This document shows, piece by piece, positions 45,881 through 56,062 of a stretch of 64,000 bases of DNA. Source of the stretch: Methylomonas sp. AM2-LC (GTDB lineage Bacteria > Pseudomonadota > Gammaproteobacteria > Methylococcales > Methylomonadaceae). Position 1 is the stretch's first letter. Each line of letters starts with the position of its first letter. The position numbers and the translations under genes were made by a program. The DNA is taken from the NCBI RefSeq assembly GCF_039904985.1, contig NZ_CP157006.1, forward strand, positions 124,001 to 188,000. Direction: 5' to 3'. The notes under the pieces are model-generated. The model was not told the origin of the DNA and did not search any database. It was given only the letters and a program-made list of their open reading frames with translations.

Positions 45881-45915
45881 GTTTGACCTTTTCAAGTTAT
45901 AATGATAAAGTAATC
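45881..45915 (+). promoter_or_regulatory. Shared regulon promoter, copy 6
   Basis: TTGACC, spacer with TTTTCAAGTTATAATG, then a weak ATAAAGT. It is 89 bp upstream of the membrane protein gene. Confidence 0.72.
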
Positions 45916-45969
45916 AGCATATAGGCTCAGAAATATAGCATTTTAAACACAAAATCATGGGATCAACTA

Positions 45970-47109
45970 ATGTTTTATTCATTTAGATGGCCAACAAACC
46001 TAATGGAATGCGTAGCAATTGTAATCGGTGTTTTACTCGGTTTTATCTTCTCAACATCCGGCTGGCAAGGTTCAAAAAAACCAGTTGAGCTAAAAAATGA
46101 CCCTCGCGTAATTTCATTAAAGTGGGCTATCGGCATAGGTATGATTGGTTTTTTAGGCTCTTGGAAGGAACTAATGGACGATGAACAAATATCTAGATCG
46201 GCAGTTGGCGGATACTATGCAATATCGTTCGTAACTGCCTCTCTTGCAGGTCTGATTCTAATGACAATCATTGTCATGTTTGGTGCAAAAGCTGCGCAAA
46301 AACGTGAGCCAATATTTTGGCCTCAAAGAGGGTTTTCCCCGGTCCTTGAATTTTGGATTTTTGGCTACCAGCGCTACCAATATAATCTTAATGAGTTAAT
46401 AGAAAAAAATCGTCGTGAAAATGATGATCAGGAGTTAGTGGAATTAAAAAACATCATTAGTGAGTCAACTTTCGGGTTGGCGGCCTGTATACTTGCTTCA
46501 GATCGATGTCTAGCCGGTAAATTCAAACTTGAATATGTTGTAGAACAAATTCTTATCCAAATAACAACAACTTCAAAATATTACCTTAAAAATAAATCGC
46601 ATGTTAATGCTAACTGGATGCTTGCAATACATCCACATGAATTAACTAATTCTCATCGGAACAGAATCTTGTGGTCATTTGGTGACGAAAGTCGTTATGA
46701 GTTTTATCTCGAAATTAAAGACCACATGAATCGCAATCAATCACAGGACTTTCTTTTGCCAGTAGAAAAAATAGGTAGCGAAGGCTTACGGAAATATTTA
46801 CCTGGCGCACCTGAGGCTTTCATGCGTCGAAAAGAAGTATTTGTATCAGTTAATGCGCTAAAATATCCTAAAGATGTCCCCAAAAATATAAAACTTGAAA
46901 TTGCGGAATATTTTTCAACACAACCCTTCAAAAGTTTTGTATCATTGATCATACCTGGAGATAAGAATACTCCAATTGGGATCGTAAATATCGAAACCGA
47001 TAATCAAGATGCTGTAAAAGATAACGATCGAATGCAGCAACTTTCCGATTCGTTGCAGCCTTTTTTGGCTTTACTAAGTTTAATGATTCGTTACGAGAGA
47101 TCAAAATAA
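45970..47109 (+). CDS. Membrane protein with C-terminal GAF-like domain
   Basis: 379 aa. Three hydrophobic segments at about residues 11-28, 50-66 and 78-104, then a soluble region. The last part (KSFVSLIIPGDKNTPIGIVN, SDSLQPFLALLSLMI) has the end pattern of GAF sensor domains. It may be a membrane-anchored sensor; ligand unknown. It is under the shared promoter and its stop overlaps the ATG of the next gene. Confidence 0.65.
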   Translation: MFYSFRWPTNLMECVAIVIGVLLGFIFSTSGWQGSKKPVELKNDPRVISLKWAIGIGMIGFLGSWKELMDDEQISRSAVGGYYAISFVTASLAGLILMTIIVMFGAKAAQKREPIFWPQRGFSPVLEFWIFGYQRYQYNLNELIEKNRRENDDQELVELKNIISESTFGLAACILASDRCLAGKFKLEYVVEQILIQITTTSKYYLKNKSHVNANWMLAIHPHELTNSHRNRILWSFGDESRYEFYLEIKDHMNRNQSQDFLLPVEKIGSEGLRKYLPGAPEAFMRRKEVFVSVNALKYPKDVPKNIKLEIAEYFSTQPFKSFVSLIIPGDKNTPIGIVNIETDNQDAVKDNDRMQQLSDSLQPFLALLSLMIRYERSK

Positions 47110-47303
47110 TGAAAAAAGTGTCTACTATAACTAATCGCACGCAAGCCCTTCTTGATATTTTTTCAGATAATGGCGCTGAAACATTAAATGAAATTACACG
47201 TAACTTTGCGGCTGTAGTCGATAAAGCCCTTTCGAGCCCAAGATATCAGAAACCACCTTATAACACAGCTCCTTCCGCCGACATTAAATCCTCATCCCAT
47301 TAA
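47109..47303 (+). CDS. Hypothetical 64-aa protein
   Basis: Overlaps the previous stop by one base (TAATG). Helical, S- and K-rich C-terminus. No family recognised. Confidence 0.55.
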   Translation: MKKVSTITNRTQALLDIFSDNGAETLNEITRNFAAVVDKALSSPRYQKPPYNTAPSADIKSSSH

Positions 47304-47363
47304 TAAAGATCAGGGGGATTAACAAAATCGAAAGTTAAGCTATTGATGTATCTTTAAATGGCA

Positions 47364-47451
47364 ATTGCATTCTAGGGTTGGAAATCAAAATGACTCATGT
47401 TTTCATGATTGCGCCGTTTTGTGCAAAACATGGTCGGATTGTTGCTGGGCG
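47364..47451. repeat. Dispersed repeat R4, copy 2
   Basis: Counterpart of 3734-3809; see shared blocks AGGGTTGGAAATCA and TTTTGTGCAAAAC. Confidence 0.5.
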
Positions 47452-47683
47452 TAATAGCTTGTTATGTGCAAAAATTGGTTGGATAAACAATGCTTGTTAT
47501 CGGCCAACCCCTGCCGATCAGAAAGCATAGGTATATGGCAGGTTTAGGTCATAAAGCGGTTATTCAGAGACCGACGGTACTGCGCATCCACATACCCAGA
47601 CCCGACTGCCAGATGGCGCGGTAATTATTTTGAATACTGAACGATGCATTCAGCGACTTGTCCGCTGCCATGCTTTGTTATAT
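47452..47683 (-). other. Possible integron attC-like half-sites
   Basis: On the minus strand ATAACAA.GC-type cores occur three times (near 47457, 47490 and 47675), the last followed by GCAGCGGACAAGTCGCTG. This resembles attC R'' ends after a cassette gene, but paired R' sites were not firmly found. Confidence 0.35.
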
Positions 47684-48799
47684 CTATTTTTCAAGAGCTT
47701 TTTTTGCTTTTTTAGTTGTTGATGCACCTATGTATGGTGTAGATAAAAGTTGAAAAATCACTTTGTTTTTTAGGAAATCATCAGGTTGAATCATCACTTT
47801 GCAAGGACCAAGCTTATTGTTTTTATCAAAAATTAGATGAAACCACATTTCTGGAACGATAAAGTTGTAATGTTTAAAGTCATCAAGTTTATCTATAGGC
47901 AGTGATGAGCAAAACGCCTTAAATTCTTGTCCATAATTTAGGTTTACTATGAGGTTGAAATCACCTTTGCACCTTCCTAAAAGATAGTGTTCAAGCATGC
48001 TAACCTCTTCTTGGGAAAGGAGATTCTCAAGGAGGTAGAGTTGCCGAAGTACATACGAAGCAGAAAAGTACTTTAAAGTCTCCGCTTTTTCATTATTAAA
48101 ATATCCTAGGTCTTTTATCTGTTTATATTCAGAAAAACTAACATCAGGTTTTGCCCTCCTTCGCTGAAAATCGTGGAAACGGAGCGCAAGCGAAGTGAAG
48201 ATTTTTAGTCCCCGATAGGCGTAGCGCCGGGCGGGTTATCGCAGCGAAGCGAAGAAAACCTGCAAGGCATCGCGAAACGCCGTCAAGCCATTTGGAGCCT
48301 AGCTCTTAAGCCGTTTAGGCGCAAGAGCAGGCGACGAGGGCGAATCGGGGCCGCCGGAGGCATTAAATGGTCGCGTAGTTTTTGCCGCTTGTTGGGGCTG
48401 GGATGCCCCTAAACAAGCTTTCGCAAAAATAGCGACTCGCTTGAACTCTTCAAATAGTTGAGCATCGTCTGTTGAATAATATTCCTTTGCAAGCTCCTCT
48501 TTTTTCATAAGATTAATATCATGGAGGATTCTAGCAAATTTTGTTTCGTTTTTTGAAAGTAGTAGCTCGCAATCCTCACAAAACAATTTATCCTGCCATT
48601 GTCTTTGAGTTACATCAATTTGTTTCTTTTTACTGTCAAGTGTTAATAATCCATTCAAGTTATTTGTCGTATCTTGATGCTTACGCATATAACGGTAAAT
48701 CAATTTTGGAATGACATGACTATCCTTTAATTCTTTTGTTTCCTTGCATAATTTACATTTTCCTAGCATGACACTTTCCATAAATATAACGTTTGACAT
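47684..48799 (-). pseudogene. HNH-like protein interrupted by R1
   Basis: The N-terminal part (48799-48444) has GKCKLCKETKELKDSHVIPK and KLFCEDCE, a zinc-bound HNH-like pattern with SHVIPK. The C-terminal part (48161-47684) continues LRRAKPDVSFSEYKQIKDLG and ends KKALEK. Removing R1 joins them in frame as LFEELRRAK, total 834 bp. Starts at 48799 or 48781. R1 is antisense to this gene, so RNA splicing cannot rescue it. Confidence 0.82.
48162..48443 (+). repeat. R1 miniature repeat, copy in the HNH-like gene
   Basis: 282 bp, no target duplication. Left flank ends CCTT. Confidence 0.93.
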
Positions 48800-48832
48800 A
48801 ACCGACGTCTGTGTTGATGGATGGGTTTGCCG

Positions 48833-50104
48833 TCATTTTTCTCCGGCTACGAATGAACTGATATCTTGATCGGTGAGTCTTTCGTCTTCCAGCATTTTCT
48901 GCATTCCCTGGACAGGTGTGTCAGGTCGCAAGTCTGGGGCGACAAATGGTGCTCCTTCTAGGTGTTTGAGTATGCTTGTAGAGAGGTCAAGAACGTTCGA
49001 CCACCTGTCAAGCAGGTGAAGCAGCCCAACAAGCCGAACGGTCTCAATTTTAATACTTGTACCATGGTGCGGTTGTGCGCGTGATGAATGTTCAAAGAGT
49101 ACAGACAAGTTCTCAGATGTATTCGAAAAGTTGAACCGTCGAATCTCGTCTTGAAGGCGTAGTAGAGCGTCGTAGACGGGCGTCTCCTTGTACGAGTTGC
49201 TCGAAAGTTCGAATTCAAGGAAAGTTGGCCGTGATAAGACTTGCGGTAAAACGACTGGATGAAGCTGCCGGGCTAAGAGGTGCATAGCAAGCATTGAGAT
49301 AGCATCCCAGCGTTTCGTGGAAACGGAAATGAACACATCTCTTTTCTCTTCCAGATAGATTGGACATTCCTCGTGAAATCTCTCTATTACAAACCGAGGT
49401 GAGTAGACATTGCCTTTGCTTTCAAACTTGACAAGGCATTGACCGACGAATTCACGCAACTCTCGTCGGAGCAGGCGTCGAGCCGCCATGTCCTCAACAG
49501 GTATTGAGAAGAAGACCTGCCCTTGAAGGACGTCAACTACATCCCGAAAGACCGAAACCGTGTGAAGCCAGTTTCCAGTGGGTGACGGGGTCTGACCTTG
49601 TACCGCGAGCTTCGTCTCTCGATTGCGCCCAACTTCGTTGAGAAAGTTGATGAGAAACTCTGCATCCGTAGCAAACTTGCTAGGGTGATTCTCAATCGAC
49701 TTGCGTGTTGTTTCACTCAAACCAATCGGCTCAAGAAACTTGGCGAGTTCACGCCGATCTTCCTTCATCTGCCAGACTTCAGATCTTACGAAGCTGAGAA
49801 TCTTAAGTTTGCCGAGAAGATGCTGTTCGTACGCTTCTCTATATTCTCGTTGTGTAATGGATATGCGATTCGGCTCATCATACCAGCCGCCCACTCTTGC
49901 ACCAATCAGGAGAACGAAATAGTCGGCGGTGTGGATGGCCTTTAAGCATGCGTCATACGAATGTTTGTCTAGCGGCTTTTCGAAGTCGTTGAACTCGGAC
50001 GCCAGCACTTTGCAACCTTGCTCCTCAAGATAAAACTTAATTGCGGAACGAAGATCTCGGAAGTCATGGATCGTTGACGATATAAAGAAGGTCGGGCGTT
50101 TCAT
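48833..50104 (-). CDS. DUF4062 domain protein
   Basis: 423 aa from the ATG at 50104 (a GTG at 50116 is possible). The N-terminal domain MKRPTFFISSTIHDFRDLRS, then ADYFVLLIGARVGGWY and SITQREYREA is DUF4062, a Rossmann/TIR-like domain common in defence and signalling proteins. The rest has no recognised domain. Its higher GC and codon use differ from its neighbours, pointing to recent transfer, possibly as an integron-type cassette. Confidence 0.8.
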   Translation of the reverse strand: MKRPTFFISSTIHDFRDLRSAIKFYLEEQGCKVLASEFNDFEKPLDKHSYDACLKAIHTADYFVLLIGARVGGWYDEPNRISITQREYREAYEQHLLGKLKILSFVRSEVWQMKEDRRELAKFLEPIGLSETTRKSIENHPSKFATDAEFLINFLNEVGRNRETKLAVQGQTPSPTGNWLHTVSVFRDVVDVLQGQVFFSIPVEDMAARRLLRRELREFVGQCLVKFESKGNVYSPRFVIERFHEECPIYLEEKRDVFISVSTKRWDAISMLAMHLLARQLHPVVLPQVLSRPTFLEFELSSNSYKETPVYDALLRLQDEIRRFNFSNTSENLSVLFEHSSRAQPHHGTSIKIETVRLVGLLHLLDRWSNVLDLSTSILKHLEGAPFVAPDLRPDTPVQGMQKMLEDERLTDQDISSFVAGEK

Positions 50105-50364
50105 GTGATCTGACACGAGAGTGTGATATGCGAGACTATGGCGGCTAACGCAAAGTTCAGCCGCGTAGCGTTAGGCTTGGTTACTATTAAAGGTCTATTT
50201 AAAATTAGGAGTTGTGAAGACGGCATTGTATCCAGCTTTAGTAATAGAAAATATTTCACCGTGTTCATCGCGTCGCTCGAAATAATTAAAAGTGCCGTAG
50301 GATATGTTGTGAGGCACGAACCGCATCCTACAGGTTTACCTATTGTGCAACATTTTTTACACAT
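50101..50364 (-). CDS. Possible small cassette protein, Cys-rich start
   Basis: 87 aa, MCKKCCTIGKPVGCGSCLTT..., ending across the attC-like site at 50140-50175 as PNATRLNFALAAI. Proteins of integron cassettes often end this way. No RBS is obvious, so the gene is uncertain. Confidence 0.35.
   Translation of the reverse strand: MCKKCCTIGKPVGCGSCLTTYPTALLIISSDAMNTVKYFLLLKLDTMPSSQLLILNRPLIVTKPNATRLNFALAAIVSHITLSCQIT
50138..50175 (-). other. attC-like imperfect palindrome
   Basis: On the plus strand GGCTAACGC...GCGTTAGGC with central CAGCCGCG. It carries a perfect GTTAGGC R'-type core but is shorter than usual attC sites. Confidence 0.4.
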
Positions 50365-50369
50365 GTAAA

Positions 50370-50744
50370 GGCGATGGCCGCTATGAAAACAAAAGCAGGC
50401 TGTTGAATTTCATCTTCAATGTCTAGAGTGGGTCGTAACAAGACGATCAAGCCCCCATCCAACCAAGCTATAAATATCCGAAAGTCAAATTCCAACCATT
50501 TGATCAACTTCAATGATAAAGCCTATCGTTCATCATTCCAACCTCATTTGGCAAATAGCCACAAAAATGGGCTTGACTTAGTTACTGGTTTTTTGTCTCA
50601 AAACTTGTCTTACTGCCTGCCGAACAATCCAACAATCAAAATTTCCATACAATAGGCTACGCGAAAATCGATGTTTTCACTATCGTATTTTAGATCTTAA
50701 GTCATATACCATAAGACCCAAGACAAATTATTAGGGTTTTTTAC
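50370..50744. other. Intergenic region without a convincing gene
   Basis: A 78-codon frame at 50419-50655 has poor coding character. Nothing else supported. Confidence 0.4.
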
Positions 50745-51449
50745 ATGAATCTACATAAATCGATTAATACAGTGCTAACGTACACAACCGAATCTATTGC
50801 AAATGATCATGGATTTTTACAGATAACCTTGCCGAGCGGAGAACGTATCGAAGAAGTTTGTCGAGTTTTTTTGGTTGAAGTTGACGAGACAAGTATTGAA
50901 GACTCGAATTCCACCAAGAAAGTCCCGGATTTAATTATGATGTATCCCTCAGGCGGTATGAAGTTAATCGACAAGGAAATACCTTCTTTAGCTTATATTG
51001 GCTTAAGAAGCGAGCAGCTTGCTTCAATAGTTTACAATCAAAATAAAGAAATTTTTGATGAAATGTTTGCACTGGCCAATAACGATCACTACTTCTACAG
51101 AAAGGATATTAAGCAAGAATTTTGCAATGCAGTATTGACACACGCAAAAACTCTTTCCTCTGAGTATTGGGCTGACAAACGTACCCATATTAATGGTATC
51201 TGTTTCGAAGATTCCAATAACTTTAAAAATATTTCTCCTGAGGAATTAATTAAAATTGGAAACGTTAGTGAATCTTCAAGTGATCTAGATGAGTTCGTAA
51301 TTAGCGACGGCGTAAAAATAGGAAACGTCTTTGGCCAACCAGTTTACTTTGTTGAAAAATACGGTGCCTATTACTATTGCGGAGATCCAAATGGTTGGGG
51401 AGTGCTTGAGTTGTGGATTTCAGGTGGCGTGTACCCAGAAGGGTGGTAA
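50745..51449 (+). CDS. Hypothetical 234-aa protein
   Basis: Acidic protein, no family recognised; ends with CGDPNGWGVLELWISGGVYP. Followed after 2 bp by the next gene, so co-transcribed. Confidence 0.6.
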   Translation: MNLHKSINTVLTYTTESIANDHGFLQITLPSGERIEEVCRVFLVEVDETSIEDSNSTKKVPDLIMMYPSGGMKLIDKEIPSLAYIGLRSEQLASIVYNQNKEIFDEMFALANNDHYFYRKDIKQEFCNAVLTHAKTLSSEYWADKRTHINGICFEDSNNFKNISPEELIKIGNVSESSSDLDEFVISDGVKIGNVFGQPVYFVEKYGAYYYCGDPNGWGVLELWISGGVYPEGW

Positions 51450-51451
51450 TC

Positions 51452-51982
51452 ATGGGATGGAAAGCGCTAAAAGAACACTACAAAATTGGTCATAACGTAC
51501 ATGTAACCAAAAAAGGTATCTGCATAGGCTCCGGTTATATTAACGACATTATTGTTATTGATCAAAATGGTTCAATAATTAAAAGGTATTCCGGTAGCAA
51601 CAACGAACTTAATCGGTATCAACAAGAAATGGAGGCCGATCTCGAAACTCTGCGACAAGTTATTATCTCAGATGATGAGTTCAATCAGCCATCTATAACA
51701 GTTTATACCTATAATGAATGCACGATTATCGAAAAACAGTGCGAAAAACTAGGTTGGCCAAATGTTACGCATGACGGAGTAATGATGTACGACAACACTT
51801 TTTCAACAGATAAGGATGTGATCATTGCTACAGCAAAACATAACGCGAACTGCGCTATCAGAATCTTTCGTGAGCAAATAATTGAGAAAGAAGAAGATCT
51901 AATGCGTACTAGAAAATTGTTATTAAATTACCTAGCTGGGCTTGAAAAACTAGAATCTCTCCACAGTGAACCAGAAATCTAA
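51452..51982 (+). CDS. Hypothetical 176-aa protein
   Basis: Starts MGWKALKEHYKIGHNVHV, long helical C-terminal half (coiled-coil-like). No family recognised. Confidence 0.6.
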   Translation: MGWKALKEHYKIGHNVHVTKKGICIGSGYINDIIVIDQNGSIIKRYSGSNNELNRYQQEMEADLETLRQVIISDDEFNQPSITVYTYNECTIIEKQCEKLGWPNVTHDGVMMYDNTFSTDKDVIIATAKHNANCAIRIFREQIIEKEEDLMRTRKLLLNYLAGLEKLESLHSEPEI

Positions 51983-52100
51983 AACGGCTCTTCGGAGAGT
52001 TGTCTGGAATTTACCATGCGGTAGCGCTAAACGCTTCAGGTTGGGGATGAAAGCGACTCAGCGATAGCCGAATAAAAGTTCTAAGTACCCTTACAATATA

Positions 52101-52132
52101 GTTTGACTCTTTCAAGTTTTAATGTTCTAATA
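52101..52132 (+). promoter_or_regulatory. Shared regulon promoter, copy 7 (methyltransferase operon)
   Basis: TTGACT, spacer with TTTCAAGTTTTAATG, then TCTAAT. It is 92 bp upstream of the start at 52193. Confidence 0.82.
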
Positions 52133-52192
52133 ACCGCAAGTCAAAACAATCTGTGCCTCGGGTTACAGAGTTTTCCAGTAATGGGGGTTATT

Positions 52193-52648
52193 ATGTCATC
52201 AGCACTTCTATCAGTAGAAGAAAACGACAACCGATTTTGGTTGATAGGTCCAACGTTTGAGTTTCGAAAAATTATTAAACGGCTTGGCGGCAAGTTTGAT
52301 GCTGCCAAAAAAATGTGGTTTTCAGAAACGCCTGATATTGCCTCCCAGATTGTTATTGCGGTAGATCGGCACGTTGAAATTCAACCAGCTGTATCAATTA
52401 CCGAAAATATCATCAAAGGCAAAGCAATCTATAAAGGACATGAATACTTTATTCTCCAGGATGTTTTGAAAGGTGACAAACGTATAATCAAACTGGTATA
52501 CAAAGACGGTTCAAAAGTGTTCCATCCAAAAAGCGCCGACGATGTCGAAATTAAAGCAAAATACGGGAACCACCCAAGATCAATTTACTCATTAAATCAG
52601 TTTGAAACAGGCATCGCTTCTATTCGTCGCGAATTGGAGGCCCATTAA
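52193..52648 (+). CDS. Hypothetical protein with DUF5710-like start
   Basis: 151 aa from the ATG at 52193 (ATG at 52181 possible). RFWLIGPTFEFRKIIKRLGG followed by KFDAAKKMWFSE resembles the short domain found beside plasmid helicases and primases that reads F..K..K.LG...D...K.W. Its stop is 2 bp before the methyltransferase start, so the two are co-expressed. Confidence 0.62.
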   Translation: MSSALLSVEENDNRFWLIGPTFEFRKIIKRLGGKFDAAKKMWFSETPDIASQIVIAVDRHVEIQPAVSITENIIKGKAIYKGHEYFILQDVLKGDKRIIKLVYKDGSKVFHPKSADDVEIKAKYGNHPRSIYSLNQFETGIASIRRELEAH

Positions 52649-52650
52649 TA

Positions 52651-54404
52651 TGGATATTCAATACTACCCAACACCTGAAGCGTTAAGCGCTATGGCATGG
52701 GCGAAATTTCAAAACAAAAACATAGTTCGCCTGCTTGAGCCATCTGCAGGCGATGGACATCTTTTAAAATGTCGCACGGACTCTGATCATCGTTTTAGCC
52801 GAAAAATTATTATCGACTGCTGTGAAATTGATATCAACAAGCACGCCACACTTAAATCACAAGGATTTAATGTTGTTGGAATTGATTTTATGCAGTTCAA
52901 AAGCGGTGCGTGTTACGACGCAATACTGATGAACCCACCTTTTATGTCAGGTTGCTCCCACATACTAAAAGCATGGGAGATTCTTTTTGAAGGTGAAATT
53001 GTTGGAATAATTAATGCGGAAACGCTAAAAAACCCTTACACAAGAGAACGTAAACACTTAGCAAAGCTTATTGAACGACACGGATCTGTTGAATATTTAA
53101 GTGGAATGTTTTCGGTACCGGATGTAGAAAGAAAAACCAAAGTTGATATAGCGCTGATATGGCTTAACAAGAAATCGAATTTTGAAAATGAAATTCTGGG
53201 CAATATTTTAGACAACCTGAGAAAAGATCAAGCTAGCAGCGAAGATTTGGCCGGAGATTATCAGGAAACTAATTACCTTGTGCTTCCTGAATCCTTTGTA
53301 GAAAACTCTGTTTTGATGTTTGAAGCTGCGCTCGAAGCAACTCGGAGATCAATCATAGCTGAAGCAAGGGCTCGCAAGTATTCCTTAATGATGGGTAAGA
53401 CCATGGAAGAATTTAACGGTGGTACCGAATTAGAAAAAAGTCATTTAATTAATAACAGTACAGAGTGCTCAGTAGAGTGGGTTAAAGAAACGCTACAAAA
53501 TCGGTATAGCACCTTAAAAAACAAAGCATGGACTAGCATTTTAAAATCGACGAAGGTAAGCTCAAAGCTGTCCTCAAAGGCTCAAGATCGTTTGGAATCA
53601 GATTTTGAAACCATAAAACATTTGGAATTCACTGTACAAAATATCATGGGATTCTTACAGGGGATTTTAGATAGGCAGGGTGACATACAGATATCAATGG
53701 TCTGTGATGTTTTTGATCTAATTTCACGTTATCACAGCGACAATAATGTGTGGTTTAAAGGATGGAAGTCCAATACGAAGCATCGCACACTGGGAATGAA
53801 AATTAAGTCATCCAGATTCATTATTCCTGGCAATGGCGTTGACTCTTATCACAGCCAAATGCCATACAAAACAATGCAAATGTTTAGAGATATAGACAAA
53901 GTTTTTGCGCTACTGGATGGAAAAGTTGAACCAGAACTAAGTTTAGAATCGGTAGCTCACAGTCAATTTAAAAATCTAAAGAGCAGTGAGCGAGTTTCTG
54001 GAACTTATTTCGACATTCGCCTATATCCAAAGGCTGGAACCATTCATTTTTTTATAAAGAACAAGAAACTAATTGAACGTATGAATCGAATGGTTGGAAA
54101 TCACCGTCAGTGGCTGCCACCGGCCGACACATATGCAAGCGAAGATTTTTGGAAACAATACGAAGGTGCCGAAAAATTCAATACAGATTTTGTAAATGAA
54201 CTGCAAAAACGTATCCAATTCAAAAATTATCACAGAGATGTTTTTTGGATGGAAGAACATGGTGATGAACATGAAAAGCGTCGTGCACAAAAAGCGATGG
54301 AAGAGGCTATGAATGAAGTATTAATAAAGCACGGCATTAATCCTGAAGGACTTCTTTCGCATGTCGATACTGATATTCGTTTTCTTGAGTGCGCTCAGAG
54401 ATAA
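52651..54404 (+). CDS. Adenine DNA methyltransferase-like protein with DUF4942
   Basis: 584 aa from the ATG at 52651. EPSAGDG (30-36) is the SAM-binding motif and NPPF (95-98) the catalytic motif of N6-adenine methyltransferases. From about residue 230 onward it resembles DUF4942, including WVKETLQNRY and VWFKGWKSNTKHRTLGMKIK. No cognate endonuclease is nearby, so an orphan modification or anti-restriction role is likely. Expressed from promoter copy 7. Confidence 0.82.
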
Positions 54405-54640
54405 AAGCCAACAACACCAGCTAAAAGCGCCGGAGATTGGTTTAACGTTTTAAGTTTAGTTTGACCAGGTAAGCGGTACCCAACCGGCTAGGTGATACAC
54501 AAGGCCGTGATTCAACGCGTAAACGCCCATGGATTATTCGTTAACATTGATAGCAAATCACAAAGGAAATGCGAGATTGGCCGCCTAACAGCGGACGCTA
54601 TCCCTCCCAGACTAAAGAAATGGGTTTCTCGCGTATTATG
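54405..54640 (+). repeat. R6 repeat, copy 3, with complete IS605-like end
   Basis: R6 blocks (CGCCGGAGATTGGTTTAACG, AGTTTGACCAGG, AAGCGGTACCCAACC) lead to GCGGACGCTATCCCTCCCAG-CTAAAG-hairpin and TCTCGCGTATTATGATG. The last 90 bp are repeated at 57795-57889. Confidence 0.65.
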
Positions 54641-55273
54641 ATGAATACAAATAACAAACAGCAGAAAATTAACGTTTCTAAGCAGGATATTCCCAAAAAA
54701 AACAAATTAGGCCGCCCCAGAGCTGAAAGAATATTTTCTGATGAAAAGGATCGAATAGCGCACAGATACGCAGTCGCATTGCACGAAGCAAATCCAGAAG
54801 CCTGGCCAACCATTAGGCTGATTAAATTTCATCAAAAATTCGCCGAAAGCATTGTGGAAATGAATGCATACGAATTAAGTTACCTTGGAGATACTGATAG
54901 CAAGGTAGGTAGACAGTTGTTTATGATCGAGACTGGATTTGATTTGCCAGAAAAGGATCCTATAAGATGCCAGGAGCTGTTACGTGAATGGGCTGGAATA
55001 TCTGAAATAGATCATGCTATTAATATGGCGAAATACAAAGTCTTATTGGAATTCAGAAAAGCCAGCCAGAAAAAAAGTTTTGTCAAAGTATATGGTTGGA
55101 TTAAAGACACAATTACAAAAGGTTTTAATGTAATAACTACAGATGAAAACAAAAATACGTACTTAGAAAATAGCCAAGGTAAAAGAGTTCCTTTATCTGG
55201 GGCGGATTGTATTTTTCCCCTTATACAAAGCGAAATCGCGCTTAATCAACTAATTAAACAAAAAAATGATTAG
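54641..55273 (+). CDS. Hypothetical 210-aa protein
   Basis: Starts at the ATG at 54641 or 54638, right at the edge of the R6 end, so the upstream region was replaced by the repeat. N-terminal KKNKLGRPRAERIF is an AT-hook-like basic patch. No family recognised. Confidence 0.58.
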   Translation: MNTNNKQQKINVSKQDIPKKNKLGRPRAERIFSDEKDRIAHRYAVALHEANPEAWPTIRLIKFHQKFAESIVEMNAYELSYLGDTDSKVGRQLFMIETGFDLPEKDPIRCQELLREWAGISEIDHAINMAKYKVLLEFRKASQKKSFVKVYGWIKDTITKGFNVITTDENKNTYLENSQGKRVPLSGADCIFPLIQSEIALNQLIKQKND

Positions 55274-55315
55274 TAGACGCATCCATTTTTAAGTTTAAAA
55301 ATTGCAACTATTTCA

Positions 55316-55341
55316 AACTAGGCTTTTTTTTGGCACCTTTC
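55316..55341. repeat. R5 short repeat, copy 5
   Basis: AACTAGGCTTTTTTTTTGGC followed by ACCTTTC. Confidence 0.45.
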
Positions 55342-55429
55342 TGCATAGTAGTTTTGAGTGGTATGGCCTTATTATTAATTAAGCCAGACAAAACGCCATA
55401 AGTGTAAATTTGGCCAGCTGAAGCACTGT

Positions 55430-55613
55430 GACTAAGTGCGTGATTAAATATGCATAATCACAATACCTGTCAGCGCGGGTGTGCTTATGATCCACAGAGT
55501 TCATCTACTTTAGCCAGTAGATGAACAGGTCAACCGTGAAGTTCCTTGTTGCATATTATGGCTAAGTTGTTTTGCCACCCGTCAAGCGCGTTACTACTTG
55601 ACGGGACTTTTTT
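55430..55613 (+). ncRNA. Candidate small RNA ending in a terminator
   Basis: No coding frame. It contains the perfect hairpin GTTCATCTACT-TTAGCC-AGTAGATGAAC (55499-55526) and ends with the terminator CCCGTCAAG...CTTGACGGG plus T-run (55578-55613). The 5' end is a guess. Confidence 0.4.
55577..55613 (+). terminator. Rho-independent terminator
   Basis: Nine-bp stem CCCGTCAAG/CTTGACGGG followed by ACTTTTTT. Confidence 0.78.
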
Positions 55614-55701
55614 AACGGTTCGAAAATGGCATTAATTGTAGTGTTATTTTAGAAGCGTTTAAAACGTCTTCTTACCTTCGCCGTTAATGACGGCACACTC
55701 A

Positions 55702-55733
55702 AGCCCGCTTGTGTAAGCTCGCGGGCTCTTTTA
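55702..55733 (+). terminator. Second terminator-like hairpin
   Basis: AGCCCGC and GCGGGCT around a 12-base loop, followed by CTTTT. Confidence 0.6.
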
Positions 55734-55763
55734 AATGAATGAGTAGGGATATACAATTTTTTT

Positions 55764-56009
55764 ATGAACAAGTTATTAGAAAAATTAGATACATTACTTA
55801 AAGATGCTCGAATAAAATTCTTCATTATTGGGGTCTTTTTTCTATTCTTCTGTGGAAGAATTACATATCAACAAGTTTTTAGTCATGAAGCCGTTCGTTT
55901 GGAAGAATTAAAAAAGTCTTGCGATAAAAAAGATGGTGTTCTTATCTCTAATTCTCTAAGTAACAACAAAATCTTTCCTGTGTGCATTTCGAAAAATCTA
56001 ACTCTATAG
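55764..56009 (+). CDS. Small membrane-anchored protein
   Basis: 81 aa, one transmembrane helix at about residues 18-36, then a soluble tail with two cysteines. No family recognised. Confidence 0.5.
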   Translation: MNKLLEKLDTLLKDARIKFFIIGVFFLFFCGRITYQQVFSHEAVRLEELKKSCDKKDGVLISNSLSNNKIFPVCISKNLTL

Positions 56010-56062
56010 AGTTTCGTGCTCTTATAGCACAACAGTTTTAATAATCTTGATGATAAATACCA

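Noticed and set aside
50419..50655. 78-aa forward frame
   Set aside because: No RBS, low protein-like character and no context.
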